Source: Lunularia cruciata (Eukaryota; Streptophyta; Marchantiopsida; Lunulariales; Lunulariaceae). Taken from it: a DNA stretch of 64,000 bases. The translations under genes were made by a program, and so were the position numbers. The notes beneath the pieces are model-generated. The model worked only from the letters and a program-made list of their open reading frames with translations, ran no database searches and was not told the origin of the DNA. Below are positions 24,305 through 36,078 of this stretch, piece after piece. The number at the start of each line of letters is the position of its first letter. Positions within the stretch are counted from its first letter, which is position 1. Location: positions 40,712,552 to 40,776,551 of the forward strand of contig OX419756.1 in assembly GCA_948567375.1 (NCBI GenBank), given 5' to 3'.

Positions 24305-25320
24305 CTCGGCGAGTCTTCCCTGCCTCGATCCTCGATCAGATTGTAATTCACAAGATCGTCACTACTATTCCTCGAAGCCCTCTGCAAACACAAGTCCCGA
24401 CACCACGGGCATGCCTCTGCAGTCTCAATCCCCATGCTACTTCTACATCGCCACCCTTAGTTTGCCCATACTGCTCATGATCCTGTCAACAACAGAGCCA
24501 ATCAGCCCTCCCTCACTTGATGAAATCAATTTCCTCTTCCCTGTTCTGTTCTTTCTCTTCGTCCCTTTTCCTGGTCCTCCTGTGCCCTTATTTCATTTAA
24601 ATTCCCGGCCTTCTTCTGTATGACCTGCCTTGTCCTCTGAAAATGACCAATTTGACCTCCTGCTGCTCGATCGATGGCTGGCTCCACCTCGCACGCAGGC
24701 ACCACATACAAACTTAGAACATCTCTCTCTCCCTCTCTCTCTCGCTTGCTCTTTGCTCTGTTCTATTCGTGCCAAAGCCAGTGAACGCTCTCCTCTCCTC
24801 TCCTTCCCTTCGAGGTTCCGTGCCCTGCAGGAAGGAAGGAAGGAGAAGGGAGAGTCCAGGTTTCTTCCGCAGAGGACTTCTCCTTACTTTCTTCCCGATG
24901 GTACCATAGTCTCTCGCAATTATGAGCTACGAGAGGTGTGGGCTTAGCTTCGGGTGGGCTCGGAATCTATGGGCACAGTACGCCAAGCCTGGACTCCCCG
25001 GGCATACATCCATCATGCATGGACGGATGGGATAGGAGGACAGAAGCCATGTGTCTGCATGAGAAGAGGCGTCCGTCCGGTTTCTAAACCCACAAAGGTT
25101 CACTCACCTTCGGTTAAGTACACTTTCCACCACCGACCACCAGGTAGTTCGAGCTACAGAATGTGAGCCGTCTCATTCGAGCACTCCTCCTCACGGAGAT
25201 TCGCTCGTAGAACGGAACGAACTTGTTCTACTGATAACTCTTCAATGTCCCGGGCAGCCGTATGCCGTATTTAGAGAGAATTTATTTAAGAGAATAAGCA
25301 CAAAATATGGTTTACAATCT
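24305..25320 (-). promoter_or_regulatory. Probable 5' UTR and promoter region of the LMBD2 gene
   Basis: The ATG at 24304 is preceded on the minus strand by a GC-moderate leader with no in-frame coding upstream. A CT-rich tract at 24722-24760 (GA-rich on the gene strand) resembles the GA-rich stretches common near plant transcription starts. No TATA box could be placed with confidence. The open frame on the opposite strand at 24630-24947 overlaps this leader and has no domain signal. Confidence 0.35.
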
Positions 25321-25800
25321 AATTGACTACCTTTTGTAAGACCAAACTGGAGTGTGGATGCGAAAGAGTGTGGAGACGGGAGGGAGTGATGTGACATCTA
25401 TAATTCCTGAGTGTTTTCTAGCATATAGCACTCAAGTGAATAGTAGAATCTCTTTGTTTTTCAATTTCGGTTCCATTGGTATCTAGATTGAAGACTATGG
25501 AGAATGGAATAAAAAGTTATGAGAATTTTTAGCTTTTTTAGGGTTTAGAGTGATCATTACCATTGAGAGTGATGGGTCTGGAATTTTCATTTCCAATCTC
25601 TTTGTTTTCATGCTTAAGTTTCATGGGAATTTAGTTTAAAAATTTTGGAGATGTAAGTTGAAAGTTATGAGAATTTATAGATTTTAGGGTTTGGAGAGAT
25701 TGTTTTCTTATGTAAGTTGGGATGTGAGGAGTTATGGTTTTACAAATATGGAGAAATATGGAGAAGAGCATCATGTTTTATTATCATTATTTTTGTGCTA
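25321..25800. other. AT-rich stretch upstream of LINE copy 3
   Basis: Contains two similar short blocks (AGTTATGAGAATTT at about 25515 and AGTTATGAGAATTTATAG at about 25664), a loose direct repeat. It may be element leader or flanking DNA; the 5' boundary of the LINE was not resolved. Confidence 0.3.
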
Positions 25801-28283
25801 GCCATGGCTACACCTTCCCATGTGGGGTCGCCTAGAGCGACTCGGGATACACCATATCCGGTGTGTCATCGACACTTTACATCGCAAGGGGTAAAGACCC
25901 ATGTGGGAAGGATGCACAAGGATTATGGTTGGACAACTTGGGATGAGTGGTTAGCTTCTAAGCAGGTTGCATTTTGGGGTTATTTGATACTAGTTTTCCA
26001 TGTCCACGTCTATTCCATAGGCTACCCCACACACTCCATGATGAGGCTAAACAGGCTTTTCGCCTACCACTTGATCACTTTGCCGTGATCCCTTGGACAA
26101 ATTAGCATGGTTCCTATTCCTCTTACTCCCTCGATGGTGTCTTTGCTATGCTAGAGGGGGGCGTGTAGGGCATCAAGAGGTGGTTGTTAGATTTCATCAA
26201 TTTTGAGTGGGGGATTGGGCGGCCCTTCAGGAGGAGTCTGTTAGGGCTACACGATTTAGGAGACAAGCGTTGCCACAGGATACCATAGAGAGCTTAGGGA
26301 GGCTGGTGGATCTTTGGCGAGTCTAATTACTTTTTGTGCGGTCTTTTTATGGCTCTTTTGCTTCCCTTTACTACTAGCATGGTGGTTCATAGGAGAGAGT
26401 CACCGTCTTGGAGTCAGCTATTGGTACACGTCAGTGAGATCCTTTGGGGAGGCCCTTATTTTCCATGGCTCACTTTAGAGCTCTCCTATCTACTACTTTG
26501 GTCATGCTAGGTTGTGTATTTCCCTCCTTGGCAGATGATACATACATCGTAAGCCATGTAGATCAGATTAGGCAAGCCTTTGACTACTTGACTACCGAGC
26601 TACATCTAGTAGGCTTGAGAGTCAAGGTATCAAAGTGTAGAGCATGGTCCCCTTTAGGTATCCCTCCACACCTTGAGCTTCCAAAAGGGGGTATCACATC
26701 CATAGATGGACTTTGTGTTCTTGGAGTGCCAATAGGATCAGAGGATTTCATCACACGCTTCTTAGACGCTACCCTTGTAGAGGATGCTCTCCATGTGGAT
26801 GGCCTTCCATTACTAGGAGATCCATAAGTGGCATTTGGTATACTCTCCTCCAATATTGCTCATCAACCATCCTACCTCATCCGCAGAGTTTCTCCCTAAT
26901 CGTCCTTCCTTTCACGTTTGAGAGCATTTGATAGGAGGATTATGGGAGTCTTTGGTGATATTATTGGACCAAGGAATTTTGAGTGTGTGATAGGGGATTT
27001 GGCACATAGACAGATGGACATGCCAATCTTATGTGGTGGGGTTGGCTTGCTATCTATGAAGGAGACGGCACTTATAGTATTTTTGGGTAGTTAAGCTCTC
27101 TTGGCACCCCTACTTTCCTCTCATTTTGTGGTTGCTGATAGGTCGGTTTTGGAGACTTATGTGACAGAGGTGGAAGGAGGATCCTTTTCTTTCCAAGTGT
27201 TAGTGCGGTAGACAAGAGATAGTCTATCCCCACAAGCATAAGAGGATTTTCCACATTTTGCTTCACTATTGTTAGATTGGACTAGAGGTTTACAGTCTTC
27301 CTTGATGGAGCGATAGTGTGAGCATACGCTACATTCTCTCTTAGTCGACTCATCCATTCTTCAAGCTACTAGAGCACGTCTTCACTCAAGAGCTTGCACC
27401 CTAGAGGCTCTTGGATCCTACCTCGACCGTGCATTAGAAAATTTTGACTCGCATTACCTACTTTCTCTATAGCGATGAGGTTTTGCCTAAGTTTGGTCCA
27501 TCCATCTGCATCTTCATTACTCACTTATGAGTGTGGTTCTACACTAGATGCATCAACGGTCCACATGACACGGTGTCCTTTTGGAAGATAGCAGATAGCT
27601 ACCCATGATGCCATTAGGGACATAGTGTTTGCTATGGCATGAGAGAGTGGATACTTGGCTTGGAGGGAGCATTAGTATGCTTTGTAGATGGCACGTGTCA
27701 AGGAAAACTTATATTTGGTCCAAGATGATCAGGTGATAGTAGCGGATGTTGTGGTTATAGAACCTACACGGGATATAGTTTTGGAGGGAGTGATTACGCA
27801 TCCCCTTGGATAGGCGGCGAGTGCAGCAACAGGTCGTAAGGTCTCCAAGTATAGGGGCATGTAGCAAGATCACCTCTTTGTTCCTCTAGCCTTGGAGTTA
27901 CATGGAGCAATGGACACGTCATTTGACACATTTGTCAAGGAGTGTGTGAGAGCTTATCATGTTAGGCGTCAAGGGGTACCACTCTCACTCTCATACTTTG
28001 TAGCATATTTTAGATAGTGTGTGTCCATTACTCTATAGAGGGTAGTGGCTGGTGCAATCCGTAGAAGAGCAATCACATTAGGTGATGTTTCTTTGGATGC
28101 TCCAGTTGTGTGTAGACCGTACGACTTGCATAGCTCGGATATCTTAGGTGTGGTAGTGCAGATTTCTCATATAGACTCTATTGGAGCTTAGCCCCATGTT
28201 ACCTTTTTTTGTCTCTCCCTTGTATGGCTTGATGGTGTCTTCCCATCCTTCATTTTTCCTAAGCGGTCACCTTTTCACCTTTT
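25801..28283 (+). mobile_element. Non-LTR retrotransposon copy 3 (endonuclease-type LINE), nearly end to end, internally deleted
   Basis: The only copy here that keeps the N-terminal region: near 25855-25920 it encodes a C2H2-type finger (VCHRHF...H...H) whose first Cys codon appears changed to Tyr. The reverse transcriptase follows at 26440-26830 with LADDTYIV and GLRVKVSKC, then the knuckle near 27525-27580, the endonuclease near 27700-27900, and the 3' tail from about 28170 (TATTGGAGCTTAGCCCC) ending AGCGGTCACC near 28270. Compared with copy 1, about 600 bp covering the first part of the RT palm is missing around 26280-26310. Many stops and frameshifts. Both ends are approximate. Confidence 0.78.
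26444..26827 (+). pseudogene. Reverse transcriptase fragment of LINE copy 3
   Basis: An open stretch of 127 codons. It starts inside the GGPLF-type block, carries the catalytic ADD pair in LADDTYIV, then the KVSKC block and a GVPIGS block typical of the RT thumb side in this group. The upstream palm Asp block is deleted, so it cannot encode an active enzyme. It ends at a stop where homologous copies read on (GDP then VAFGIL). Confidence 0.8.
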
Positions 28284-28418
28284 TTAAGTTTATATGAGGG
28301 GTCTCAATCTACCAATTATAGAAATTTGTAATTGATAGTGAATTTCACAATAAACAAACTAATAAAATATTTCACCCGTGATACTATGCAAGTTTATCAA
28401 ATGTGTGAAGGTACCTAT

Positions 28419-28505
28419 AGCACCATTTTACCTTTTCTTTCTCACCCTTGTACGGCTTGATGGGTCTTCCCATCCTTTGTGTTTTCTACACGGTCACTCT
28501 TTTCC
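28419..28505 (+). mobile_element. Short tail-only retroposon remnant
   Basis: Matches the LINE 3' tail from CACCATTTTACC through CACCCTTGTACGGCTTGATGG, the stem-loop and a terminal CACGGTCACTC. The CCTATA hexamer before the insert and after it is a weak candidate target duplication. Confidence 0.6.
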
Positions 28506-29401
28506 CTATAAAACTATAAAACTTTATTGAATTAAAATCAATTCCATTTTCAGGTTCCTTATGGTCTAAATTTTAAGAAGTAATTCATGAAAAATTTTTA
28601 CAATGTTCCAACTTAACAGCAGTTTTCTTTTAATATTCTCAAAGTCTATCCATTTAGATTATGATGACGTAATATTTTGAATGCAAACACTCTTGTGCGT
28701 TCACTAGCTTGGACTGTATTTCAACACATTCTATGACCAACTTATATTACGCAAGTAGTAAACTTAATAGTCGTTGAATAAATCCTTGTCTTTAAGGAAC
28801 CCGATATCACAAAACTCGTGAGAGTTTACTAAGTAAACATACCGCTACGCATAATATTTATTATATCATCCATATGTATAAGATAACTTCTACTTCTTAA
28901 ATGTGATAATTTAAACATGTATGAGAGAAAAGATAAGCGCGGTGGTAGTTGCTGCTACACATATCGTTAATTTTTGTTTGTATAATGAGAATATTGGGAT
29001 TGTTAGCTTATACTTTGTTTTAGTTCCCAAAGGGATCAAGTAATGAAGAACAAGAGAATCTAAAACAAAAAACAAAAAAAAGTTAGTTTAAAGAAAAAAA
29101 AAATTACCATACATATCTTTGGAGGAATTTTTATAATTAAGGTCAAAATTAGGTTTTCTCATTGTCCTCGCTAGGGTCTCGGTGTTAATCTGATATTTTT
29201 TAGTTCAAGATTTTGGCCTTCTCCTAGGGTCTTAAGCTCTTTCCTTTTTATATTTTTCAGTGTTTTGTTTATTCCTACAAGGTATATTAATTGGCTTACA
29301 TTCTCATTTTCTTGATCTGGCCTGATTGAGATTGCATCATGAGTTTTGTTTGTGGTATCCTCTTGAAAGTGAGTTAACATCTCCTAAATAAAGTAAGCCT
29401 A
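28506..29401. other. AT-rich intergenic DNA, no gene seen
   Basis: No coding signal. A minus-strand frame at 29171-29380 is short and lysine/asparagine-rich as expected from composition alone. Confidence 0.5.
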
Positions 29402-29855
29402 CTTTTGTAGAAAGTTCTCCAAGTATAGGGGCATGCAGCGAGGTCACCTCTTTGTCCCTCTAGCCTTGGAGTTATATGGAGCGATGGACACGGCATTTGA
29501 CACATTTGTCAAAGAGTGTACGAGAGCTTATTATGTTAGGCGTCAAGGAGTACACTCTCACTCTCATACTTTGTAGCATATTTTAGACAGCGTGTGCCCA
29601 GGACTCTACATAGTGCAGTGACTGGTGCAATCCATAGGAGAACAATCACATTAGGTGATGTTTCTTCGGATGCTCCAGTTGTGTGTAGACCGTACAACTT
29701 GCATAGCTCGGATATCTTAGGTGGTAGGGTAGATTTCTCATATAGACTCTCATATGGACTTAGCCCCATGTTACCTTTTTTTTCTCTCTCTTGTATGGCT
29801 TGATGGCTCCCATCCTTTGTTTTTCCTACACGGTCGCCATTTCCTTTTGTAGAAA
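29402..29855 (+). mobile_element. Non-LTR retrotransposon copy 4, 430-bp 5'-truncated, with 12-bp target duplications
   Basis: The 12-mer CTTTTGTAGAAA lies at 29402-29413 and 29844-29855. The insert 29414-29843 begins inside the endonuclease (TCTCCAAGTATAGGGGCATG, the KVSKYRGM region) and runs to the 3' tail CACGGTCGCC. Clean duplication at both ends marks a true target-primed insertion with 5' truncation. Confidence 0.88.
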
Positions 29856-30181
29856 CTGAACAATCTTGGGTATATTAAAAATAGTCAATTATTGGAATCT
29901 TGGCTGGCGTTATGGGTAATATCAACTGTTCAATTTCTTGAATTCATTCTTCATATGTATCACAAGACAGTAGTCCCATATTCTATTGAATCTATGAGGC
30001 AAAATAGAAACAACAAATTATTGATTAATACGTTCTGAATTTATGCCTACACGTTCAGGTCACTTATACTTAACAATGGTATAAACTTCCTTGGATTTCC
30101 AATTTTACTTTTTAATTATATACTACGCGGAAAAACCATTCATTCAACCAATAAGCAACTTGTTTTCAAATAGAATACCTA

Positions 30182-30319
30182 AGTCTAGGTCTCTCATACA
30201 GACTCTATTGGGGCTTAACCCCATGTTACCTTTTTGGTCTCCCTTGTACGGCTTGATGGGGTCTTCCCATCCTTCATTTTTCCTACGCGGTCGCCTTTTT
30301 TCTTCTTCAGTCTAGGTCT
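30182..30319 (+). mobile_element. Short tail-only retroposon, 116 bp, with 11-bp target duplications
   Basis: The 11-mer AGTCTAGGTCT lies at 30182-30192 and 30309-30319. The 116-bp insert starts at CTCATACAGACTCTATTGG and carries the whole LINE-type tail: GGGGCTTAACCCC, TTGTACGGCTTGATGGGG, the TCTTCCCATCC stem-loop and CGCGGTCGCC plus T-run. Its start block is the LINE type rather than the GGGGTCTAGC type. Confidence 0.85.
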
Positions 30320-30590
30320 TGCGTGCGGAAAAGACAGGTACGCAAAGTACATATGCCCGGGATCGGCTGTAAACCGACCTCTTTACCTCCTTTGCGTCGC
30401 GGCGGACTAAGCTCTGAACGATAACCGTCACCACTGACCTGTTGCCAACGCTACTAAACATCGTGGGAGAACCAAGTACCGGTGATTGCCCGTCGGACAT
30501 CAATTTTCACTACGCAATGCATTCATAGAAGGTTGCAACGATCGCGAACTGGTTATATTCCTATAATGTACGTAGTTGCCAACGGATGGT

Positions 30591-30708
30591 AAAAAGTCGA
30601 CCTCACAGAACACAAGAAGAATGAGAAGGACCCCATCGAGCAAGGGAGAGACAAAAAAGGGAGAGACAAGGGAGAGGGAGAGACAAAAGAGATAGAATGT
30701 AGCTAGGC
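30591..30708 (-). mobile_element. Short tail-only retroposon, minus strand, with expanded CTC-rich block
   Basis: On the minus strand it shows the CTAGC and ATTCTATCTCTTTTGTCTC blocks, then several consecutive GTCTCTCCCTT-like units instead of one, then the GATGGGG stem-loop and a terminal GAGGTCGAC with T-run. No convincing target duplication was seen. Confidence 0.55.
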
Positions 30709-31480
30709 CGGATTTCCCGGTTGGGAAAGTAACTTTTCACCTATTGCCCCACCTAGACTTCGGTAGTCCCGCAGAGGGAAAAGTTGTGTGATGCGTGCAT
30801 AAGTTGGACCGTCCTTTTAACGTGTTTATGGCTATATCGGGCGCATTTCCGCGTAAGCAATGTCGCGTAAGGTGTTTCCGCGCAAATCCGAGGTAATGCT
30901 TTTTATCTTTTGTTCTTGTTAAAGTTCCGTATATTGGAGTCAGATTAGACCCCAACCGTGCGATTGACGTTTCTTTACCATAAAGTAACTGCGGGTAAAT
31001 TTGAAAGACCAAACGCATTAACTCCGGATTGCTTGGAAACGCCTCGCGCCGAAATGCCTTGCGGCATTTCTTTGCGCGGAAATGGCCAGCAACCAAGTCA
31101 GAACGTCGTTTTAAGGCCGCACATGGCTATACGGAGTACGGCTTTCCTACACGTTCTAAAGGTGTGTGGCCGATTTCGCGCACAGTATTGCGCGCATGCG
31201 GTTTCCGCTCAATCGATTCCCTGCGCGCTCCAGGGTTAACTGGCATGGCTTATAGGGTTTAGGTATGCTAAAGGAGCTTGAGTGAGAGCTGCGATCGTGC
31301 GAATTTTCTTGAGGACCAGGTTGACTCCTGACCGTGGATCGCATCCGCGATATATTTCCCGGCGCAAACCCCCACACCCCTAGTACGCAGAAAGCCCTTG
31401 CGCGAGACCGGTACACAACGTTCTTAGAGCCTTGTACAACAATTGTCTGCTCACAGCAGAGTAGTGGAACAACGTGCATT
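30709..31480. other. CpG-rich patch without recognisable gene
   Basis: CG dinucleotides are clearly more frequent here than in the flanks, for example CCGCGTAAGCAATGTCGCG near 30850 and GCCTCGCGCCGAAATGCC near 31040. A short hairpin GAAATGCCTTGCGGCATTTC lies at 31051-31070. Open frames on both strands (30737-31096 minus, 31156-31479 minus) have no domain I know. It could be a young unmethylated insertion or a promoter-like CpG island. Confidence 0.35.
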
Positions 31481-33700
31481 GTGGGGCATTAAGTCCAACA
31501 GAACGGATTTTTCGACCATAAATTTCGGCCCAAAACACCGTCACGACGAAGATATAATTAGTTTGAAATCCGTCTCAACCAGCCCAGCTTTTTATTTTCC
31601 TCCTCCCATTCCTCACGGAGTTGAAAGTCAAGTATGAGTTGTGATTCAGGAAGATGAGCATTTTTTTATGCACCAGTATTCTTGATTACCTTTCGATGCA
31701 AATCAAAACCACTGTACATTCCAACGCACAGTGTTGTAAACAGAAGTTATCCACCGGTTAAATATGTCAACATACTGTGACCCAAGCAAGACTGCGGGGC
31801 CAAATAGATCTTGCAATTCTGATCGAAGTGAAATAATCGATGATCAATTTGCGTAGTTCTTACTTACAGAGTATTAATCTTCTTCTTAATCAGAATATCT
31901 TTCTTTCTGGACGAATGAATGTCCTGAATTCATCATTTTAGTGCTTCTAAACCAATAAATCATGGAGGAAAGACGTTCTACTACGTGGGCACTCCGAAAC
32001 TCATTTGAGAAACCAATCTGGATACATGTTTGATCCAGAGCAACAGGGTACTTTTTGTCTCGACACAAGGTAATTGATCAAACCTGCAGTGCTGCGTCGT
32101 GGCTTCTAAGGTACAGTAACAAGTTTGGGAGAAGTCAAAATGCGAAATATAAATTGTAGATTTTGACTTGACTTGGCAAAAAGTGAAACGGACAGTTGTA
32201 AAGATAGAAATAAGTAGTAAAGACTGTACAATTCGTTAGTATTACGCATGAAATACATTCACCGCTTAAGTTAACACCCAACGTGTATCCTCATTGAATG
32301 AGGAACGGGCCACAAACCCAACACGCACAAGAAAAGGCTTAGTGATTCATGAGTAATTTCATGAATGCAAAGTTTGAAAAGTCACTCGACCCTGACGAAA
32401 GAAGCGTGAAATAGTCCCTCCACTACAATACTCTAAAACAAACACGACGCTTTTCTGTACGTACAAAGTCTTATAACTTTCAATGGTCGAGGAAGGAAAG
32501 AAGAGTATATGTACAACATCGAAACTTTTCAATGTCTAGTCGGGCGGGCATTAGGGCGTTTCGAGAATGGGCAAAACGGGGATTGGACAATAGCGGGTTC
32601 CAAATAGCGCTTCCCAGCTCCCGAAAATAACATTCCGGGAAGCTTACGGGAGACTTTGCGAAGTGTTACGGGGTGTGGGAGGAGAATCCATCTGTATTCC
32701 AGAAAAAATTCCCGTTGCTTCCTGAAATGTTCCGAGTCATGAAAAACGTTGACTTGTAGACGTTTATAGGCTACGGGTGGTCCATACCACTTAATTATTG
32801 AAAAAGTGACAAAAAAACCAACTCAAACTTTAAATTGTTAGCGGATGTTTCACAAATATATCTATTTTGGTTTAATATTAATTCTAACGTTGAATTGATA
32901 CGAGACGTTTCATAAATCTATCTATTTGGTTTTGGCCTATGAGATCCATAAACAAGTCTATGGGATCTTTACGGAATGTCCAATTCTCGCCAAACTTATT
33001 TTTGAAACGCCTTCTTATTCCCATAAAAAACCCCTAAAGTTTATTTACAAGGTCCCACAACCCAAAAATAAATATATTTAAGAAATTTACCATACAAGTT
33101 TAAGTTTTTTATATTTTTAATGTCACTTGTTTGGATCGTTTTCTTATAGTTAATATCATGGACCACCTGTAACCTGTAAAGGCTTATGGGTTATGTTTCA
33201 TTTCACCCGTACCGTTCTAAGAGACTACGAGAATTTTTAGCGAAAGACTAATGGATTTTCCTTCCACACCCCATAGCACTATCCGAGATCTCCAGTAAAT
33301 TTCCACAGAATAATTTAGAGCTGCTGAGAAGGAATTCTTGAAATGCCCTATTGTCGGAGTCCACGGAATGTAAATAAACAACACAAGAACAGCATGTAGG
33401 TAGTAGGCCTTTGCCAAACGTTGCCAGTACTACTTTTGTTAAATCCCTATAGGATATAAGTGTCAACTTTTCCTAGGATTTATAAAATAGAGCAATCAGA
33501 ACTAAAACTATTTCTTGTAAAGACAGTTGAATCCAAGTTTTGTATATTTTATGAATTAGCTTACCACACTCTCTATATATATAGGTAGGTCTCACAATCT
33601 TGGACATTCTACCATTTTTTTCTGTATAGTGGATAAATATTCTCTAAATACTCCAAAATTAGAATGATTATATTTCTCAAGTTCTCCACAAGCATCACCC
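31481..33700. other. Intergenic DNA, no gene seen
   Basis: Composition shifts from balanced to AT-rich across about 32700-33200. No exon, RNA gene or repeat recognised. Confidence 0.45.
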
Positions 33701-36020
33701 TTAAAGACTATCTTGCCAAAGATGCTTCCCTTGTGATTCTTTGACTCTCTTCTCCCTTCAGAGACATCCTTGTACTTATGGGGTCTCCTAAACTATGTTT
33801 CACACTCAACTCCAAGATTGGCTCAATGAAGAGGTCTAAAATGCCATGCTCTTCTACCTCAATATCTCCTTTTGACACCTTTGGCTCTTTTGACCAAGGA
33901 GTTTCTATCACCCCACCAAAGTCCATACCTTCCTCTTCTTTCTCATTCTTTGATGACTCAATGTTCAAGGAAGAAACTTCATAAATAGTTGACTCCTCTG
34001 TAATAATCCTCCGGCATCTACTAGCTATTGTTAGGAGTGCTTTTCTTGAAGGTACTTTACTTGTCTTTCTTTTCTCCTAAGCCCTTGTATTCTCCATATT
34101 CTCCCTCTACTCAAAAGCTTCCAAAAAATTGAATTGACCCATCTAAAGGTAATGCACATCCTTCTTGTTGATTACATCCAATAAAATTGGTATCTCTTGT
34201 TGACAAAGTAGTTATTTGATGTGATTTGATCTCCAAAGTAGACACACTTGTACATTGTGAGCAATGTCATTCTTGTATAAAAGTGAATTTCAAAGGGAAT
34301 TGGATAATATAGCACCTTCCTAATACAAGTATTGTAGATCTTTTATGTATAGCCATAGAATATGTTGGGCTTATTGATAAGTTTTCCTCAAAATACATAT
34401 TTGAAGAAGATTATTAGAGCACTAGTTAGATAAGTAGTTGTTTGCAATTGGAACAATTTTGTGACCATCGTGACTATAGCCTTTTGAGCAAGGTCTTTGT
34501 AATTTTTACCTCTTTTGTCCATTCTTCTAAATGCAAAGTCTTGTGAAAGACTTCCATAGTTTTATTTCAATCTCTGTTATTTTCATGGTTTGCATATTGA
34601 GTGTGTGATCATACTCTTGGCTTACATATTTTAAAAGAACTTAGTGCCAATGTTCCTCCGTCTAACTATTTGGGTTTCCTTTAAGCGTCATTGTTCTCAT
34701 TTTAGCTTTATTTGATCTCCTTGACCACATATATAGACATGTAACTCCACTCCCACAGTAGAAATATGAGATGGAGCTTCTCAAGGAACTTGCACCTTGC
34801 TACCATCTTCCACTTCTACACCATTGGCACTCAAAGGTTCAAATCCCATACTGAATTGTTTCTTGCATTTTTTCTTAGATTATCATTGCAATCGCAACTT
34901 TGCTCAACCATCAAAATATAAGCAATTCCACTTAATATTATATGCACAATTCATTCTCTCTTACAATTGACTTTAACTGCGGTTGCTACAATCTCCTTAG
35001 CTTTGAGATTTAATTGGCCAACAAAAAAGACTTGTTTATAATCCAGAATTTGATTTTTTCACCTACTTTTGAATACTTTTGCCATTTGCTTTGTAGTTGA
35101 ATCCCTTGAGAAGTTCTTACAAATGATCTTTAGTGGAATTAAAACTATCATTAAAGGAATTCAATTTCTTGTATTAACTTCCATTGACTTTATATGTAGC
35201 CAAACTCCCTTTTCCTTTGGCTGTTAGACTTTATCCTTGGTTCTCGGGATAGGTCTTGGTGTACCTTGCACTCAAACTTTGCTTTGAGTCTACCCAACTA
35301 TAAATACTAGTTCTAATTAACCAAGCTTCTTTCTTATGAAGATATACAACAAGAAGGGAGATTTCATTAATTACATTAAAAACTCTCATTCTTAAAGTAG
35401 TAAGTAAAGGAAACGAATGAAAAGGAAAAATATTTAAAATTAATACAATCAGAATTTATACTTTTATTTGTTTGTAATATTGATATCATAGTTCTAACAT
35501 CAAATTGAGTTAAAACAAAACAAAAATTTGACTTCTTTATACCATTTGTACATCCCAAACAAGTGTATTGAGAGACTTTAATGGATTATAATTAGTATAG
35601 CTCCAATAAATAATTGGAATAGGCCTCTTTTATTTATATCACAACATTTTAATTAAAGGTACCAATGTTGGCACAAGAATTATTGATATTGAAAAGTATG
35701 AATTGATATATAAACAACATACCTTGAATTACAATACTTATTGTTTATTGGGTATTCTTCTTTATTTAAGTATAACATTGAAGGAACAATGAGATCAATA
35801 GATTAAGTAATCACCTAAAAATATATATATTGATAGCATTGGACTTTGATTAATATTCGATTGTAACTATAGTTGCTTTGATTCTAATAGCTTGTCTCAA
35901 CAAGTAGAAATTTTCAAAATAGATAAAGAGTGGTTTCCTAAGATGGATGAAAATAACATGTTAAAGAGAGCAAAGGACAAAAAAAGAAAACTATATGTGA
36001 TTTTCTTTCACAATGAAGAA
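33701..36020. other. AT-rich DNA, probable old repeat debris
   Basis: A minus-strand frame at 33708-33968 encodes a hydrophilic Glu/Lys-rich peptide and could be a gag-like fragment, but no motif supports this. The rest has no readable frame. Confidence 0.3.
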
Positions 36021-36078
36021 GAGTGTTTGCATATGAGTCAGGCTATTAAGAGTGTTCGCATATGAGTCAGACTATTTG
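36021..36078 (+). repeat. 29-bp direct tandem duplication
   Basis: Two adjacent units sharing GAGTGTT-GCATATGAGTCAG and CTATT with only small changes. Confidence 0.7.

Noticed and set aside
24630-24947. 105-codon plus-strand open frame
   Set aside because: It lies antisense over the probable LMBD2 leader, is rich in Ser/Leu/Pro from CT-rich DNA and has no domain.
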